Shown piece by piece: positions 20,976 through 30,719 of a DNA stretch of 35,237 nucleotides. Source of the DNA: Pseudomonadota bacterium. Its GTDB lineage: Bacteria; Pseudomonadota; Gammaproteobacteria; Burkholderiales; Burkholderiaceae. The translations under genes and the position numbers were made by a program. The DNA is taken from NCBI GenBank assembly GCA_021783435.1, contig JAJXUC010000020.1, positions 1 through 35,237 on the forward strand, in the 5' to 3' direction. The notes beneath the pieces were generated by a model. It saw nothing but the letters and a program-made list of their open reading frames with translations, ran no database searches and was not told the origin of the DNA. Position 1 is the stretch's first letter, and every line of letters begins with the position of its first letter.

Positions 20976-23483
20976 GTGGCCAATTGGCGTCATGCCGTCG
21001 GCTTGGTGTGTCTGGCCGCACTGCCTGGGGCGATGTCCCAGGCCTATGCGTTCGGTCTGGGCCACGCCACCGTCAAGTCCGCGCTGGGTCAGCCCCTTCA
21101 CGCTGACATCGACATCACCCAGATCACGCCCAACGAAGCCTCGTCGCTGAAGGTGGGTATCGCCCCAGCTTCGGCTTTTCAGTCGCGCAAGCTCAGCTAC
21201 AGCAGCATCCTGCCCGATCTCACGGTCACGCTGGAGCGTCGTCCCGACGGCACGCCTTACCTGCGCTTGACCAGTTCACGCCCGGTGCAGGAACCTTTCG
21301 TGGACGTGTTGTTGCGCGCATATTGGGCCAATGGCGAGTTGACGCGGGACTACACCCTCCTGTTCGATCCGCCGTCCTTCCAGGAGCCGCAAGCCGCAAC
21401 GCAGATCGCACCGCAGGCTCCGGCGCAACAGGCGCCGCTGGCCCAGCAAGCGCCTTCCGCGGGCCAAGAAAGCAAGCGTCAGACTGCACCCCCTACGCCC
21501 GCACCTCCCACGCCTGCGGCACAGCCGAGTCAGCCGTCTGCCGCGAGCACCTATACCGTGCATCAAGGGGACACGCTCTCCAGCATTGCCCAGCAGTTCG
21601 GCGTCGAAGGCGCATCGTTGGATCAAATGCTCACGGCCCTGTACCGCGCCAACAGTGGAGCCTTCATCGACAGCAATATGAACTTGCTGCGCTCGGGCGC
21701 CATCCTGCGCATTCCTGGTGCACAGGAGGTGCAGGCCATATCGCAAAACCAGGCGCATCAGATCGTCGTCGTGCAGAGCCATGATTTCGAGGCCTATCGA
21801 CGCAGGTTGGCCGAAATGACGAGCCAGGCCGCGCCGCAAGAACAAACCAATGCACGCAAGACGACTGGCAAGGTTCAGGCCGAAGTGCAGGAGCCGACTC
21901 CCGGCGCATCCGGGGCCCAATCACAACTGAAGCTGAGCAAGGCGACGGTGGGCGCTGCGGCCCAAAAGCAGGCTGAACAGGCCAGCGAGATCGCCAAACA
22001 AAAGCAGGCCGAATCGACGGCGCATCAGTTGGCTGAAACCAAGGCCAACGTCGCCGCGTTGTCCAAGCTTGCGGCAAGCGCCAGCGCTGCGGTTCGCGCT
22101 GCGACGAGCAGCCCCGCCATGGCTGGGACACCAACTGTGCCAGCCCCGGTCGGCGCGTCATCGCCTTCGGCGCAATCTTCCGTGGCCAAGCCGGCAGCAT
22201 CCGCGATCCCATTGCCCGCTGCGGCGCCGGCTTCGAAGCCGGCGCCGGCCGTCAGACCCACGCTGGTCACCAACAAGCCGGCTGCGTCGGCTTCACCCGG
22301 ACTGGGTTGGCTGTCCGGTCTGCTGGCCAATCCTCTGTTCGCGCCTGCTGCCGGCGCCATCGTGCTCTTGCTGGCGGCCCTGGCATTCATGCGCCGTCGC
22401 CAGCATTCCAAGCCGACGCGCGATACATCGGTCTTCGACAGCCGCCTGAGCGCGGCCGACAGCTTCTTTGGTGGTACCGGCGGAGAGCGGGTGGATACAC
22501 GCAACAGCACCCTGGGTTCCTCTGTGGCCTATTCGCCGAGCCAACTCGATACGGGAGATGTCGATCCCGTCGCCGAGGCCGATGTCTATCTGGCCTATGG
22601 ACGAGATTTGCAGGCCGAGGAAATTCTCAAAGAGTCCCTCAAGAACCATCCCGATCGCAACGCCGCCCGCCTGAAGCTGTTGGAGATCTATGCCAAGCGC
22701 AAGGATGTGCGCTCTTTCGAAATGACGGCAGCCGAATTGTTCGCGCTGACTGAAGGTGTGGGAGATGACTGGAAAAAGGCCCAGGATCTTGGCCGAAATC
22801 TCGATCCGGTGAACCCGCTCTATCACAACACGGTCCCTCCCAGCACCATCAACGCGCCGACGACCATGCCCGCAACCGATTTTGCGCCCACGGGCTCGTC
22901 GTTGATGGTTTCGCCAGCAACCGTTCCGGCGACGGAACTGCTGACCAGCCTGCCCTCGCTGATGACGGCCTCGGCTGCGGCCAAGTCCGAAGAGCCTGGT
23001 TCTCGGCTGGATTTGAATCTGAATCTTTCTGCGCCCGAGGCGGCCGCGCCCAAGAGTTCGCGCCCATCCACCCCATTGGGGGGTGCCGGATCGGACCAGC
23101 CCGACTCGGCCCTGAACTTCGACATGTCCGGTTTTCCTCCTCCGTCGTCGACCCAGCAGGCCGCTTCCGCTTCGAAGCCGGTGGAGCCACCCAGCGCGCA
23201 ACCGCTGGAGTTCGATCTGGGCGCCCTGTCGCTGGACCTCCCTGGTGGGCCGACTGCGGTCCAGGCGCCCGCAGCGCCTGAGGTTTCCGCACCGCACTCA
23301 GCGTTGCAGCCGCAGGCGAAGCCAGCGGCTTCTCAAGGGTTGGATACACGCTTGGCCCTGGTCGAGGAATGCCGAGCCATGGGCGATTTGGACATGGCGC
23401 GCAATCTCTTGGGGGAAATCATCGCCGAAAGCGATGGCGCCACCAAGGAACGCGCTGAAAAAATGCTGTCCGAACTTGCCTGA
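20976..23483 (+). CDS. fimV: FimV-family polar/peptidoglycan-binding membrane protein
   Basis: This is an 835-residue FimV/HubP-type protein. The family organises the cell pole and supports type IV pilus or twitching functions (family knowledge). Order of parts: a signal peptide (1-25, cleavage after QAYA), the FimV N-terminal domain (FGLGHATVKSALGQPL onward, to about 140), an Ala/Gln/Pro-rich linker, a LysM domain (YTVHQGDTLSSIAQQFGV, about 192-245), a coiled, Lys/Gln-rich segment, a single membrane helix (about 453-475), an acidic cytoplasmic region with a TPR-like stretch (about 530-600), a low-complexity linker, and the conserved FimV C-terminal domain (LDTRLALVEECRAMGD, about 788-835). 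The GTG at 20976 is chosen because AGGGGG lies 6 bases upstream and the signal peptide then starts correctly; the GTG at 20940 is the alternative. Its place between asd and truA is conserved in beta- and gammaproteobacteria. Confidence 0.92.
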   Translation: MANWRHAVGLVCLAALPGAMSQAYAFGLGHATVKSALGQPLHADIDITQITPNEASSLKVGIAPASAFQSRKLSYSSILPDLTVTLERRPDGTPYLRLTSSRPVQEPFVDVLLRAYWANGELTRDYTLLFDPPSFQEPQAATQIAPQAPAQQAPLAQQAPSAGQESKRQTAPPTPAPPTPAAQPSQPSAASTYTVHQGDTLSSIAQQFGVEGASLDQMLTALYRANSGAFIDSNMNLLRSGAILRIPGAQEVQAISQNQAHQIVVVQSHDFEAYRRRLAEMTSQAAPQEQTNARKTTGKVQAEVQEPTPGASGAQSQLKLSKATVGAAAQKQAEQASEIAKQKQAESTAHQLAETKANVAALSKLAASASAAVRAATSSPAMAGTPTVPAPVGASSPSAQSSVAKPAASAIPLPAAAPASKPAPAVRPTLVTNKPAASASPGLGWLSGLLANPLFAPAAGAIVLLLAALAFMRRRQHSKPTRDTSVFDSRLSAADSFFGGTGGERVDTRNSTLGSSVAYSPSQLDTGDVDPVAEADVYLAYGRDLQAEEILKESLKNHPDRNAARLKLLEIYAKRKDVRSFEMTAAELFALTEGVGDDWKKAQDLGRNLDPVNPLYHNTVPPSTINAPTTMPATDFAPTGSSLMVSPATVPATELLTSLPSLMTASAAAKSEEPGSRLDLNLNLSAPEAAAPKSSRPSTPLGGAGSDQPDSALNFDMSGFPPPSSTQQAASASKPVEPPSAQPLEFDLGALSLDLPGGPTAVQAPAAPEVSAPHSALQPQAKPAASQGLDTRLALVEECRAMGDLDMARNLLGEIIAESDGATKERAEKMLSELA

Positions 23484-23495
23484 CAACACGGGCTC

Positions 23496-24281
23496 ATGCG
23501 TATCGCCCTTGGGTTGAGTTACAGGGGCGCGGCTTATCTGGGGTGGCAGAGTCAGCCCAGTCGGAAGGCGGTGCAGGACCATCTCGAGGCAGCCCTGCGC
23601 AGATTCGTGGGCGAGGGCGTGCGCACGGTCTGTGCCGGGCGGACCGATGCCGCGGTCCATGCCCTGCAGCAGGTGGTGCATTTCGATTCCCCGGTCGAGC
23701 GCGCCCCGTTTTCCTGGGTGCGCGGCGTCAACACCTTCCTGCCTCCCGATATTGCCGTGCTCTGGGCGCATGCCGTGCCCGAGAGTTTCCACGCCCAGAA
23801 AAGCGCAATGTCGCGGCGCTACCGCTATGTCCTGCTGGCGTCTGCGGTACGACCCGCGGTGCTTGAATCGCTGGTGGGCTGGACGCATGCCAGGCTCGAC
23901 TTGGCGCGCATGCGAGCCGCCTCGCGGATCCTGATCGGCCGCCATGACTTCTCGGCCTTTCGCGCAAGCCAGTGCCAGGCGCGCTCGCCGGTCAAGACCC
24001 TGCACGATATCGAGATCAGTTGCCAGGGAAACACCTGGATCTTCGATTTCCACGCGAATGCCTTCCTGCATCACATGGTTCGCAACATCATGGGTTGCCT
24101 GATCGCCGTCGGAAGCGGCGCGCAAAACACCGAATGGCTGCAGAATGTCATGATGGTGCGCTCACGCAGCCTGGCGGCGCCAACTTTCATGCCCGACGGT
24201 TTATATTTTCTCGGCCCCCATTACCCGGTTGAATTCGGTCTGCCCGAACCGGCGCGGGCGCTGCCGGTGCTTCTGGCCTGA
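23496..24281 (+). CDS. truA: tRNA pseudouridine(38-40) synthase
   Basis: This is a 261-residue TruA enzyme that makes pseudouridine at positions 38-40 of the tRNA anticodon arm. The catalytic aspartate is Asp51 in AGRTDAAVHA. The typical start LGLSYRGAAYLGWQ, the central SFHAQKSAMSRRYRY and the late FLHHMVRNIMG motif are present. It begins 12 bases after fimV. The gene is a usual neighbour of fimV and trpF. Confidence 0.96.
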   Translation: MRIALGLSYRGAAYLGWQSQPSRKAVQDHLEAALRRFVGEGVRTVCAGRTDAAVHALQQVVHFDSPVERAPFSWVRGVNTFLPPDIAVLWAHAVPESFHAQKSAMSRRYRYVLLASAVRPAVLESLVGWTHARLDLARMRAASRILIGRHDFSAFRASQCQARSPVKTLHDIEISCQGNTWIFDFHANAFLHHMVRNIMGCLIAVGSGAQNTEWLQNVMMVRSRSLAAPTFMPDGLYFLGPHYPVEFGLPEPARALPVLLA

Positions 24282-24285
24282 CTTC

Positions 24286-24942
24286 GTGACGTTCCCTTCC
24301 GATTCCATCCACCGTACGCGCATCAAGATCTGCGGCATCACCCGCATCGAGGATGCTCTGGCCGCCGCGGAAGCCGGAGCCGACGCCATCGGCCTGGTGT
24401 TCTATCCGAAGAGTCCGCGTTGCGTGACCTTGTCCCAGGCGGCCAGTATCGTCAGAGCGCTGCCGCCCTTTGTCAGCGCGGTCGCCTTGTTCGTCAATGC
24501 CACGCAGGAGCAGGTGCACGGCGTGATCGACGCCGTTCGGCCGGCCATGCTGCAATTCCACGGCGATGAGACGCCCGCGGCGTGCGCGCTGGCCGCATAT
24601 CCCTATCTGCGCGCCGCCCGCATGAGACCGGGGCTGGATTTGCTAGACTTCAAGGCCCGGTACGCGGATGCCCAAGCCTTGTTGCTCGACGCCTATGTCG
24701 AGGCCTATGGCGGCGGCGGCGAGGTCTTCGATTGGTCACTGATTCCAAAAAACGCCAACTTTCCCATCGTTTTGTCTGGTGGGTTGCATGCGTCAAATGT
24801 GGGGCGGGCCATTGCGCAGGTCAGGCCCTGGGCTGTTGACGTCTCATCGGGCGTCGAACTGGCCAAGGGCGTGAAAGACGCATCGGCCATTCGCAGCTTC
24901 GTTGCTGCCGTGCGCGATGCGGATGCCGCCGCACGGGGCTGA
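24286..24942 (+). CDS. trpF: Phosphoribosylanthranilate isomerase
   Basis: This is a 218-residue TIM-barrel enzyme that isomerises phosphoribosylanthranilate in tryptophan synthesis. KICGITR carries the catalytic Cys16, and GEVFDWSLI carries the acid Asp149. GLVFYPKSPR and the phosphate-binding LSGGLHASNV and VDVSSGVE are also present. The GTG at 24286, 4 bases after the truA stop, is chosen as start. An upstream in-frame ATG at 24229 would overlap truA by 53 bases and add residues unlike the family. It is fused to neither trpC nor trpB, and trpC, trpD and trpE are not in the window. Confidence 0.95.
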   Translation: MTFPSDSIHRTRIKICGITRIEDALAAAEAGADAIGLVFYPKSPRCVTLSQAASIVRALPPFVSAVALFVNATQEQVHGVIDAVRPAMLQFHGDETPAACALAAYPYLRAARMRPGLDLLDFKARYADAQALLLDAYVEAYGGGGEVFDWSLIPKNANFPIVLSGGLHASNVGRAIAQVRPWAVDVSSGVELAKGVKDASAIRSFVAAVRDADAAARG

Positions 24943-24996
24943 CTGCCTTGGCGGCTTTCCGGCGCGAATCGCGCGAATCTGCACCCGAATTCCATC

Positions 24997-26232
24997 ATGC
25001 TCAACTATGCCTATCCCGACGCCAGCGGCCATTTCGGTCCCTATGGCGGAAGTTTTGTCGCCGAGACCCTGTTCAAGGCGCTGGATGAACTCAAGGCCGC
25101 TTACGAGCACTACCGTCACGATCCTGAGTTCATGGCCGAATTCCGAAGCGAACTCAAGCACTTCGTCGGCCGCCCAAGCCCCATCTACCATGCCGCGCGT
25201 CTGAGCGGCGAACTGGGCGGCGCGCAGATTTTTCTCAAACGCGAAGACCTCAACCACACCGGCGCGCACAAGATCAACAACACCATCGGGCAGGCCATGC
25301 TGGCCCGGCGCATGGGCAAACCGCGCGTGATCGCCGAAACCGGTGCCGGCCAGCACGGCGTGGCTTCGGCCACGGTGGCCGCGCGCTATGGCATGGAGTG
25401 CGTCGTCTATATGGGCTCGGAGGACGTGAAGCGCCAGTCGCCCAATGTCTATCGCATGCATCTGCTCGGCGCCAAGGTCGTGCCGGTGGAGTCCGGCAGC
25501 AAGACCTTGAAGGACGCGCTCAACGAAGCCCTGCGCGACTGGGTGACGAACGTCGAGAACACGTTCTACATCATCGGCACCGTCGCCGGGCCGCATCCCT
25601 ACCCCATGATGGTGCGTGACTTTCAGCGCGTGATCGGCGACGAATGCCTTGTGCAGATGCCCGAGATGATCGGCCGCCAGCCCGATGCCGTGCTGGCCTG
25701 CGTCGGCGGGGGCAGCAATGCGATGGGTATTTTCTATCCCTATATCCCGCACGAGAACGTGCGTCTGATCGGTGTGGAAGCCGGCGGCGAGGGCCTCGCC
25801 ACCGGGCGGCATGCCGCGTCCCTGTCAGCGGGTTCTCCGGGGGTGTTGCACGGCAACCGGACCTACTTGCTGCAGGACGCGGGCGGGCAGATCATCGAAA
25901 CCCATTCGGTGTCGGCCGGGCTCGACTACCCCGGCGTCGGCCCCGAGCATGCCTGGCTCAAGGACATCGGCCGCGCCGAGTACGTCGCGGTGACCGACGA
26001 CGAGGCTCTGGCGGCTTTCCACAGGTTGTGCCGCACCGAGGGCATCATCCCGGCGCTGGAGTCCAGCCACGCGCTGGCGCAGGCCATGAAGATGGCGCCC
26101 GAGATGGGGCGCGACAAGGTGCTGCTGGTGAATCTGTCCGGACGTGGCGATAAAGACATTGGCAATATCGCCGACCTCACCGGCGCGCAGTTCTTCTGCC
26201 GTCCGTCCTGCCGCCAGGGAGCCGCACGATGA
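24997..26232 (+). CDS. trpB: Tryptophan synthase beta chain
   Basis: This is the 411-residue PLP-dependent beta subunit that joins indole and serine to give tryptophan. The PLP lysine is Lys92 in [10 protein letters not shown]. The active-site [10 protein letters not shown], the phosphate cradle GGGSNAMG and the C-terminal LSGRGDKD confirm a standard TrpB1. It follows trpF by 54 bases with no clear Shine-Dalgarno, and overlaps the trpA start by 4 bases (ATGA), as expected for coupled synthesis of an alpha2-beta2 complex. Confidence 0.97.
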   Translation: MLNYAYPDASGHFGPYGGSFVAETLFKALDELKAAYEHYRHDPEFMAEFRSELKHFVGRPSPIYHAARLSGELGGAQIFLKREDLNHTGAHKINNTIGQAMLARRMGKPRVIAETGAGQHGVASATVAARYGMECVVYMGSEDVKRQSPNVYRMHLLGAKVVPVESGSKTLKDALNEALRDWVTNVENTFYIIGTVAGPHPYPMMVRDFQRVIGDECLVQMPEMIGRQPDAVLACVGGGSNAMGIFYPYIPHENVRLIGVEAGGEGLATGRHAASLSAGSPGVLHGNRTYLLQDAGGQIIETHSVSAGLDYPGVGPEHAWLKDIGRAEYVAVTDDEALAAFHRLCRTEGIIPALESSHALAQAMKMAPEMGRDKVLLVNLSGRGDKDIGNIADLTGAQFFCRPSCRQGAAR

Positions 26233-27059
26233 GCCGTATCGCGACCACCTTCGAGCGCCTCGCGCGCAGCGGGCGCAAAGCCCTCATTCCCTATATCACC
26301 GCGGGCGATCCCGACCTCGCTGCGACCGTGCCGCTGATGCATGCCTTGGTTCAGGCCGGCGCCGATGTGCTCGAACTCGGCGTGCCTTTCTCCGACCCGA
26401 TGGCCGACGGCCCCGTGATTCAGCGTGCCAGCGAGCGCTCACTCGCGCGCGGGGTCAATCTCGCCCAGGTTCTCGCCTGGGCGCGCGAGTTTCGCCAACA
26501 GGATGCCGACACGCCGCTGGTGTTGATGGGCTATGCCAATCCGGTCGAGCGTTTTGGCGTCGAGAACTTCGTTCCCGCGGCGCAGGCGGCCGGGGTTGAC
26601 GGCGTGCTGGTGGTCGATTACCCGCCCGAGGAAGCCGGCGACTTCGCCAAACGGCTTCGCGCCGCCGGCATGGATCCGATTTTCCTGCTCGCCCCCACCT
26701 CCACCGAGGCGAGGATGCAACAAGTCGACGCACTTGCCAGCGGCTACGTCTACTATGTGTCGCTCAAGGGCGTGACCGGGGCGGGAAACCTCGACGCACA
26801 GGCGGTCTGTAGCAGACTGCAGGAATTGCGCCACCATGTTCGGGTGCCGCTCGGCGTGGGGTTCGGCATCCGTGACGCGGCGGGAGCCGCCGCCGTCGCG
26901 GCCTGCGCGGATGCGGTGGTGATTGGCTCGCGCATCATCGAGTTGATGGAAAACAAGCCTGTACAGGCCGCTATCCAGGATGCCGGCGAGTTTGTCCGCG
27001 AAATCCGTCGGGCCATCGACGCCCATGCCAACGCGCCAGCCGTGCTGGCCAGCACTTGA
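26229..27059 (+). CDS. trpA: Tryptophan synthase alpha chain
   Basis: This is the 276-residue alpha subunit that cleaves indole-3-glycerol phosphate to indole and glyceraldehyde 3-phosphate. The catalytic residues fall at the standard positions, Glu49 ([10 protein letters not shown]) and Asp60 (MADGP). The phosphate-binding GVGFGIRDA and VIGSRIIE motifs are present. It overlaps trpB by 4 bases. The stop overlaps the GAGGAG that serves the next gene, accD, so transcription and probably translation continue into it. Confidence 0.97.
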   Translation: MSRIATTFERLARSGRKALIPYITAGDPDLAATVPLMHALVQAGADVLELGVPFSDPMADGPVIQRASERSLARGVNLAQVLAWAREFRQQDADTPLVLMGYANPVERFGVENFVPAAQAAGVDGVLVVDYPPEEAGDFAKRLRAAGMDPIFLLAPTSTEARMQQVDALASGYVYYVSLKGVTGAGNLDAQAVCSRLQELRHHVRVPLGVGFGIRDAAGAAAVAACADAVVIGSRIIELMENKPVQAAIQDAGEFVREIRRAIDAHANAPAVLAST

Positions 27060-27069
27060 GGAGAACGCC

Positions 27070-27945
27070 ATGAGTTGGCTTGAAAAGCTGCTTCCACCCA
27101 AGATTCAACAATCGGAATCCGGCTCCCGGCGCCAGATCCCCGAGGGCCTGTGGGTCAAATGCCCGTCTTGCGAGACCGTGCTCTACAAGACCGACCTCGA
27201 ACAAAACCAATACGTCTGCCCCAAGTGCGCGCACCATATGCGTATCGGTTCGCGCATGCGCCTGGACGCTTTGCTCGATGGCGAGGGGCGGTACGAAATC
27301 GGCCAGGAGGTGCTTCCGGTCGACCCGCTCAAGTTCAAGGACAGCCGCAAGTATGCCGAGCGCTTGAAGGAAGCTCTGGAGAACACCCAGGAGACCGACG
27401 CGCTCGTTGTCATGGGCGGCGCCATCCAGAGCATTCCGGTGGTCGTGGCCTGTTTCGAGTTCGAATTCATGGGCGGATCGATGGGCTCGGTGGTGGGCGA
27501 GCGTTTCGTGCGTGGCGTCGAAACCGCGCTGGAGCAGAAGGTGCCTTTCCTATGCTTCACCGCCACCGGCGGCGCACGCATGCAGGAAGGGCTGCTCAGC
27601 CTGATGCAAATGGCCAAGACCAACGCAGCCCTGGCGCGCCTGGCCGCGGCGCGCATTCCCTACATCAGCATCCTCACCGATCCGACCATGGGCGGCGTGT
27701 CGGCCAGTTTTGCCTTCATTGGTGATGTCGTGTTGGCCGAGCCCAAGGCCCTCATCGGCTTCGCCGGGCCGCGTGTGATCGAGAACACCGTGCGCGAGAA
27801 GCTGCCCGAGGGCTTCCAGCGCACCGAGTTCCTGCTGCAAAAGGGGGGGGTCGACCGCATTGTCGACCGCCGCGAGTTGCGCACCGAACTTGCCCACATG
27901 CTGGCACTGCTGCAGCGACAGCCCGCCGATGCCGTCTCCGGCTGA
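27070..27945 (+). CDS. accD: Acetyl-CoA carboxylase carboxyltransferase beta subunit
   Basis: This is the 291-residue beta subunit of the carboxyltransferase that makes malonyl-CoA for fatty acid synthesis; its partner AccA is encoded elsewhere. The N-terminal zinc ribbon has Cys31/Cys34 (CPSC) and Cys50/Cys53 (CPKC). The crotonase-like core shows [33 protein letters not shown] and FAGPRVIE. A longer frame exists upstream inside trpA, but the ATG at 27070 with GAGGAG at 27058-27063 gives the family N-terminus ([10 protein letters not shown]). Confidence 0.97.
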   Translation: MSWLEKLLPPKIQQSESGSRRQIPEGLWVKCPSCETVLYKTDLEQNQYVCPKCAHHMRIGSRMRLDALLDGEGRYEIGQEVLPVDPLKFKDSRKYAERLKEALENTQETDALVVMGGAIQSIPVVVACFEFEFMGGSMGSVVGERFVRGVETALEQKVPFLCFTATGGARMQEGLLSLMQMAKTNAALARLAAARIPYISILTDPTMGGVSASFAFIGDVVLAEPKALIGFAGPRVIENTVREKLPEGFQRTEFLLQKGGVDRIVDRRELRTELAHMLALLQRQPADAVSG

Positions 27946-27967
27946 TCGGGCCGAGCGGCCGCTGCCC

Positions 27968-29308
27968 ATGCCCCTGGCAGCGCAGGCGATGCAGGATTGG
28001 GGCCTGCAGGATTGGCTTGCGCATGCGGAGCGTCTGCACGCCCAAGCCATCCACCTGGGGCTGGACCGCGTCGAGAACGTCAGGGCCTCGCTCCAACTGC
28101 GGTTTGACTGCCCGGTGTTCACCGTGGCCGGCACCAACGGCAAGGGATCGACCTGCGCGTTCATCGAACACATCCTGCTCGCCGCAGGCTACCGCGTAGG
28201 GGTGTACGGCTCGCCGCACCTGGTGCGTTTCGAGGAGCGTTGCCGCATTCAGGGAAAGATGGTCGAAGCGGAAGCCCTGCTGGAGCACTTCCGTGCGGTG
28301 GAGCTGGCGCGCCACAGCGTGCAGCCGGCGGTGGAACTCACATACTTCGAGTTCACCACACTGGCCATCATGCGCCTGCTGAGCCAGTCCAAACTCGATG
28401 CCGTGGTGCTGGAGGTGGGCATGGGGGGGCGGCTGGATGCGGTGAATGTGGTCGATGCCGATTGCGCCGTCATCACCAGCATCGCGCTGGATCACACCCA
28501 GTTTCTCGGCGCGGACCGAGAGGCCATCGGCCATGAAAAGGCTGGCATCATGCGCGCCGGGCGCCCGGTCATCGTTGCGGATCCGGCACCGCCCGAAAGC
28601 GTGCTGCGTCATGCGCGCGAACTTGGCGCCAAGCCGTGGCGTATCGGCGCAGAGTTCAGCTTCAGCGCCTCGGGTCAGCAGCAATGGAACTATCTGGGGC
28701 CTTATCACAAGCGTCCGGGGCTGGCCTATCCCAGGATGCGCGGCGCCAATCAACTGCTCAATGCCTGTGCCGCTTTGGCTGCGCTGGAGGCGCTCCGAGA
28801 CCGACTTCCGACAAGTGCGCAGGACGTGCGGCAGGGCTTGGCGCGCGCGGAATTGCCCGGTCGTTTCCAGGTTCTGCCAGGCCAGCCCGTGGTGGTGCTG
28901 GACGTGGCGCACAACCCGCATGCGGTGGCGGTTCTGGCCGAGAATCTGGATGCCATGGGCTTTGCACCATGCACGCATGCCGTGTTCGGCGCCATGGCGG
29001 ATAAGGATGTGGCGCAGATGTTGGCGCGCATCGGCCCGCTCGTCGACCGCTGGTATCTCTGCGATCTCCCCACGCCACGTGCCGCCAGTGCGTCCGACAT
29101 CGAGACCGCATTGCGGCCTCTGCTGTCGACGACCAGTCGGGTACAGGGCCTCTACGCCGACCCGCAAAACGCTTTTGCCGCGGCGGTAGCCGCGGCCGAG
29201 CCGGCCGATAGAATTGTGGTTTTCGGCTCGTTCTACACGGTCGGCGGCGTGATGGCGGAAGGTGTGCCGCGCATGCGCGGCCTCCACTCGACGCATCCAA
29301 TCCCATGA
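27968..29308 (+). CDS. folC: Bifunctional dihydrofolate synthase / folylpolyglutamate synthase
   Basis: This is a Mur-ligase-family enzyme that adds glutamate to dihydropteroate and tetrahydrofolates. The ATP-binding loop GTNGKGST is at 55-62, followed by YGSPHLVRFEERC, EVGMGGRLDAVN and GHEKAGIMR. The C-terminal domain has DVAHNPHA and VFGAMADKD. Length is 446 residues from the ATG at 27968. Starts at 27929 (overlapping accD by 17 bases) or 27989 remain possible, as none has a clear Shine-Dalgarno. It overlaps the next gene by 4 bases (ATGA). The accD-folC-dedD-cvpA-purF order is widely conserved. Confidence 0.94.
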   Translation: MPLAAQAMQDWGLQDWLAHAERLHAQAIHLGLDRVENVRASLQLRFDCPVFTVAGTNGKGSTCAFIEHILLAAGYRVGVYGSPHLVRFEERCRIQGKMVEAEALLEHFRAVELARHSVQPAVELTYFEFTTLAIMRLLSQSKLDAVVLEVGMGGRLDAVNVVDADCAVITSIALDHTQFLGADREAIGHEKAGIMRAGRPVIVADPAPPESVLRHARELGAKPWRIGAEFSFSASGQQQWNYLGPYHKRPGLAYPRMRGANQLLNACAALAALEALRDRLPTSAQDVRQGLARAELPGRFQVLPGQPVVVLDVAHNPHAVAVLAENLDAMGFAPCTHAVFGAMADKDVAQMLARIGPLVDRWYLCDLPTPRAASASDIETALRPLLSTTSRVQGLYADPQNAFAAAVAAAEPADRIVVFGSFYTVGGVMAEGVPRMRGLHSTHPIP

Positions 29309-30189
29309 AACTTCCTGGAAAGCGCGGTAAGGACGCCTCGCGAGCAGCCACGACCGGATTGGCCGACACGCAGGCGCAAAGCGAAGAGGCGTTACGCGTG
29401 CGCGCCCGGCGCCGTCTGATCGGGGCGGTGGCCCTGGTGTTGACCGGGGTCGTGGTGTTTCCGCTGATTTTCGAGACACAGCCCAAGCCAGTGGCATCGA
29501 ACATGACGCTGGTCATTCCTTCGCAGAACCAGCCCGGCATCCTGCCTGCACCTGCCGCAAGCATCCCCGCGGCGCAAGCGAAGGCAGCGGCGGCCGTGGC
29601 TGAGTCGAGCCCGAAAGCAGCCAGCACGCCGCAAGGCGTAACCTCCAGTTCATACCCAGCGTCTGCCGCGACCGGCCAACAGGCTCCCGTTGCTGCGCAG
29701 CCGAAGCCCGCGGCCACTCCGGCAGAGCAGGTTCCGGCGCAGGCCGCAGCAATCGCGCCCCCGCCGTCTCAACCGGCAGAAACCATGCAAGGTACCGCGA
29801 AGGCCACGGCGCCAGCCGCGCACAGCAAGCCGCAGCCGTCGCAACATCAAATTGCCAGCGCCCGCCAGGCCCTGGCCGCGCTGGAGGGTAAGCAGCCTGA
29901 CCAGATCAGCACGTCCCAGGCAGAGGCGGCGCTGGCGAAGTCCGGTTCATTATCCAGCTCGGCGCGTTATGTCATTCAGGCGGGCGCCTTCGCCGATACC
30001 AAGTCCGCGCATGAGGTGCGCCAGAAAATCGAGCATGCGGGATTCAAGACCTATACCCAGGTTGTGGATACCGACGCGGGCAAGCGCATCCGCGTGCGAG
30101 TGGGCCCATTTTCCAGCAGAGAACAAGCCGACAAGGCGCTGGCGCGCATCAGGGCGCTGGGCTTGAATGCCGTCGTGCTGACGCTGTGA
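29305..30189 (+). CDS. dedD: DedD-like SPOR-domain protein
   Basis: This is a 294-residue bitopic inner-membrane protein. A basic cytoplasmic N-terminus (RVRARRR at 31-37) precedes one membrane helix (about 38-56). A long Ala/Pro/Gln/Ser-rich periplasmic linker (about 60-215) leads to a C-terminal SPOR domain (about 219-292) with YVIQAGAF and RVRVGPFSSREQAD. SPOR domains bind glycan strands lacking stem peptides at the division site, so a role in cell constriction is expected. It shares 4 bases with folC upstream and overlaps cvpA downstream (GTGA). The identity as DedD rests on architecture and neighbours rather than on the divergent linker. Confidence 0.87.
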   Translation: MKLPGKRGKDASRAATTGLADTQAQSEEALRVRARRRLIGAVALVLTGVVVFPLIFETQPKPVASNMTLVIPSQNQPGILPAPAASIPAAQAKAAAAVAESSPKAASTPQGVTSSSYPASAATGQQAPVAAQPKPAATPAEQVPAQAAAIAPPPSQPAETMQGTAKATAPAAHSKPQPSQHQIASARQALAALEGKQPDQISTSQAEAALAKSGSLSSSARYVIQAGAFADTKSAHEVRQKIEHAGFKTYTQVVDTDAGKRIRVRVGPFSSREQADKALARIRALGLNAVVLTL

Positions 30190-30677
30190 ACGCCATCGAC
30201 TGGTTCATTCTCGCCGGCCTTTGCCTATCGGCACTGGTGGGCGTGCTGCGTGGCGCGGCTTATGAGTTCATCAGTCTTGGCGGTTGGTTGGCGGCGTTCA
30301 TCCTGGCGCACCAGTTTTCGCCTTGGCTGGCCGAACATTATTTGCAGGCGATCGCGGCGGGCGCCTTGCGCGACGGGGTTGCCTGGGTGGCGTGTTTCAT
30401 CCTGGTCCTGCTGGCGGCGGGCCTGCTCGCCACGGTGATGCGTTTGCTGCTGCGCTCGACCGGGCTTGGCGTGTTGGACCGCAGCCTTGGTGCACTGTTT
30501 GGCCTGGCCCGGGGCCTGGCGCTGCTGATGTTGACCGTACTGGCTGCAGGCTATACCGGATTGCCGCATAGTGCGATCTGGCGGACCTCGCTGTTCATCC
30601 CGCCGGCTGCTGCGGCCGCGGCAGCGGTCGAACCCCTGCTTCCCGCGGCGGCGGCGCGCGTTCTGCCGCAACAGTAA
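30186..30677 (+). CDS. cvpA: CvpA-family inner-membrane protein
   Basis: This is a 163-residue protein with four predicted membrane helices (about 5-20, 28-45, 64-86 and 101-121). It resembles CvpA, the colicin V production protein, named for an E. coli phenotype; its molecular activity is not established. The N-terminal WFILAGLCLSALVGVLRG is typical. The start is GTG at 30186, overlapping the dedD stop by 4 bases. The C-terminus is unusually rich in alanine (residues 139-160). It is placed directly before purF, as in many proteobacteria. Confidence 0.9.
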   Translation: MNAIDWFILAGLCLSALVGVLRGAAYEFISLGGWLAAFILAHQFSPWLAEHYLQAIAAGALRDGVAWVACFILVLLAAGLLATVMRLLLRSTGLGVLDRSLGALFGLARGLALLMLTVLAAGYTGLPHSAIWRTSLFIPPAAAAAAAVEPLLPAAAARVLPQQ

Positions 30678-30719
30678 GTCCCGATTCATTCAGCGTTTCA
30701 GTCCAGGAGCATTCGCATC

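Noticed and set aside
27752..29497. Long minus-strand open frame opposite accD-folC
   Set aside because: It covers clear coding sequence on the other strand, and its translation is low in conserved motifs and rich in Arg/His/Gly.
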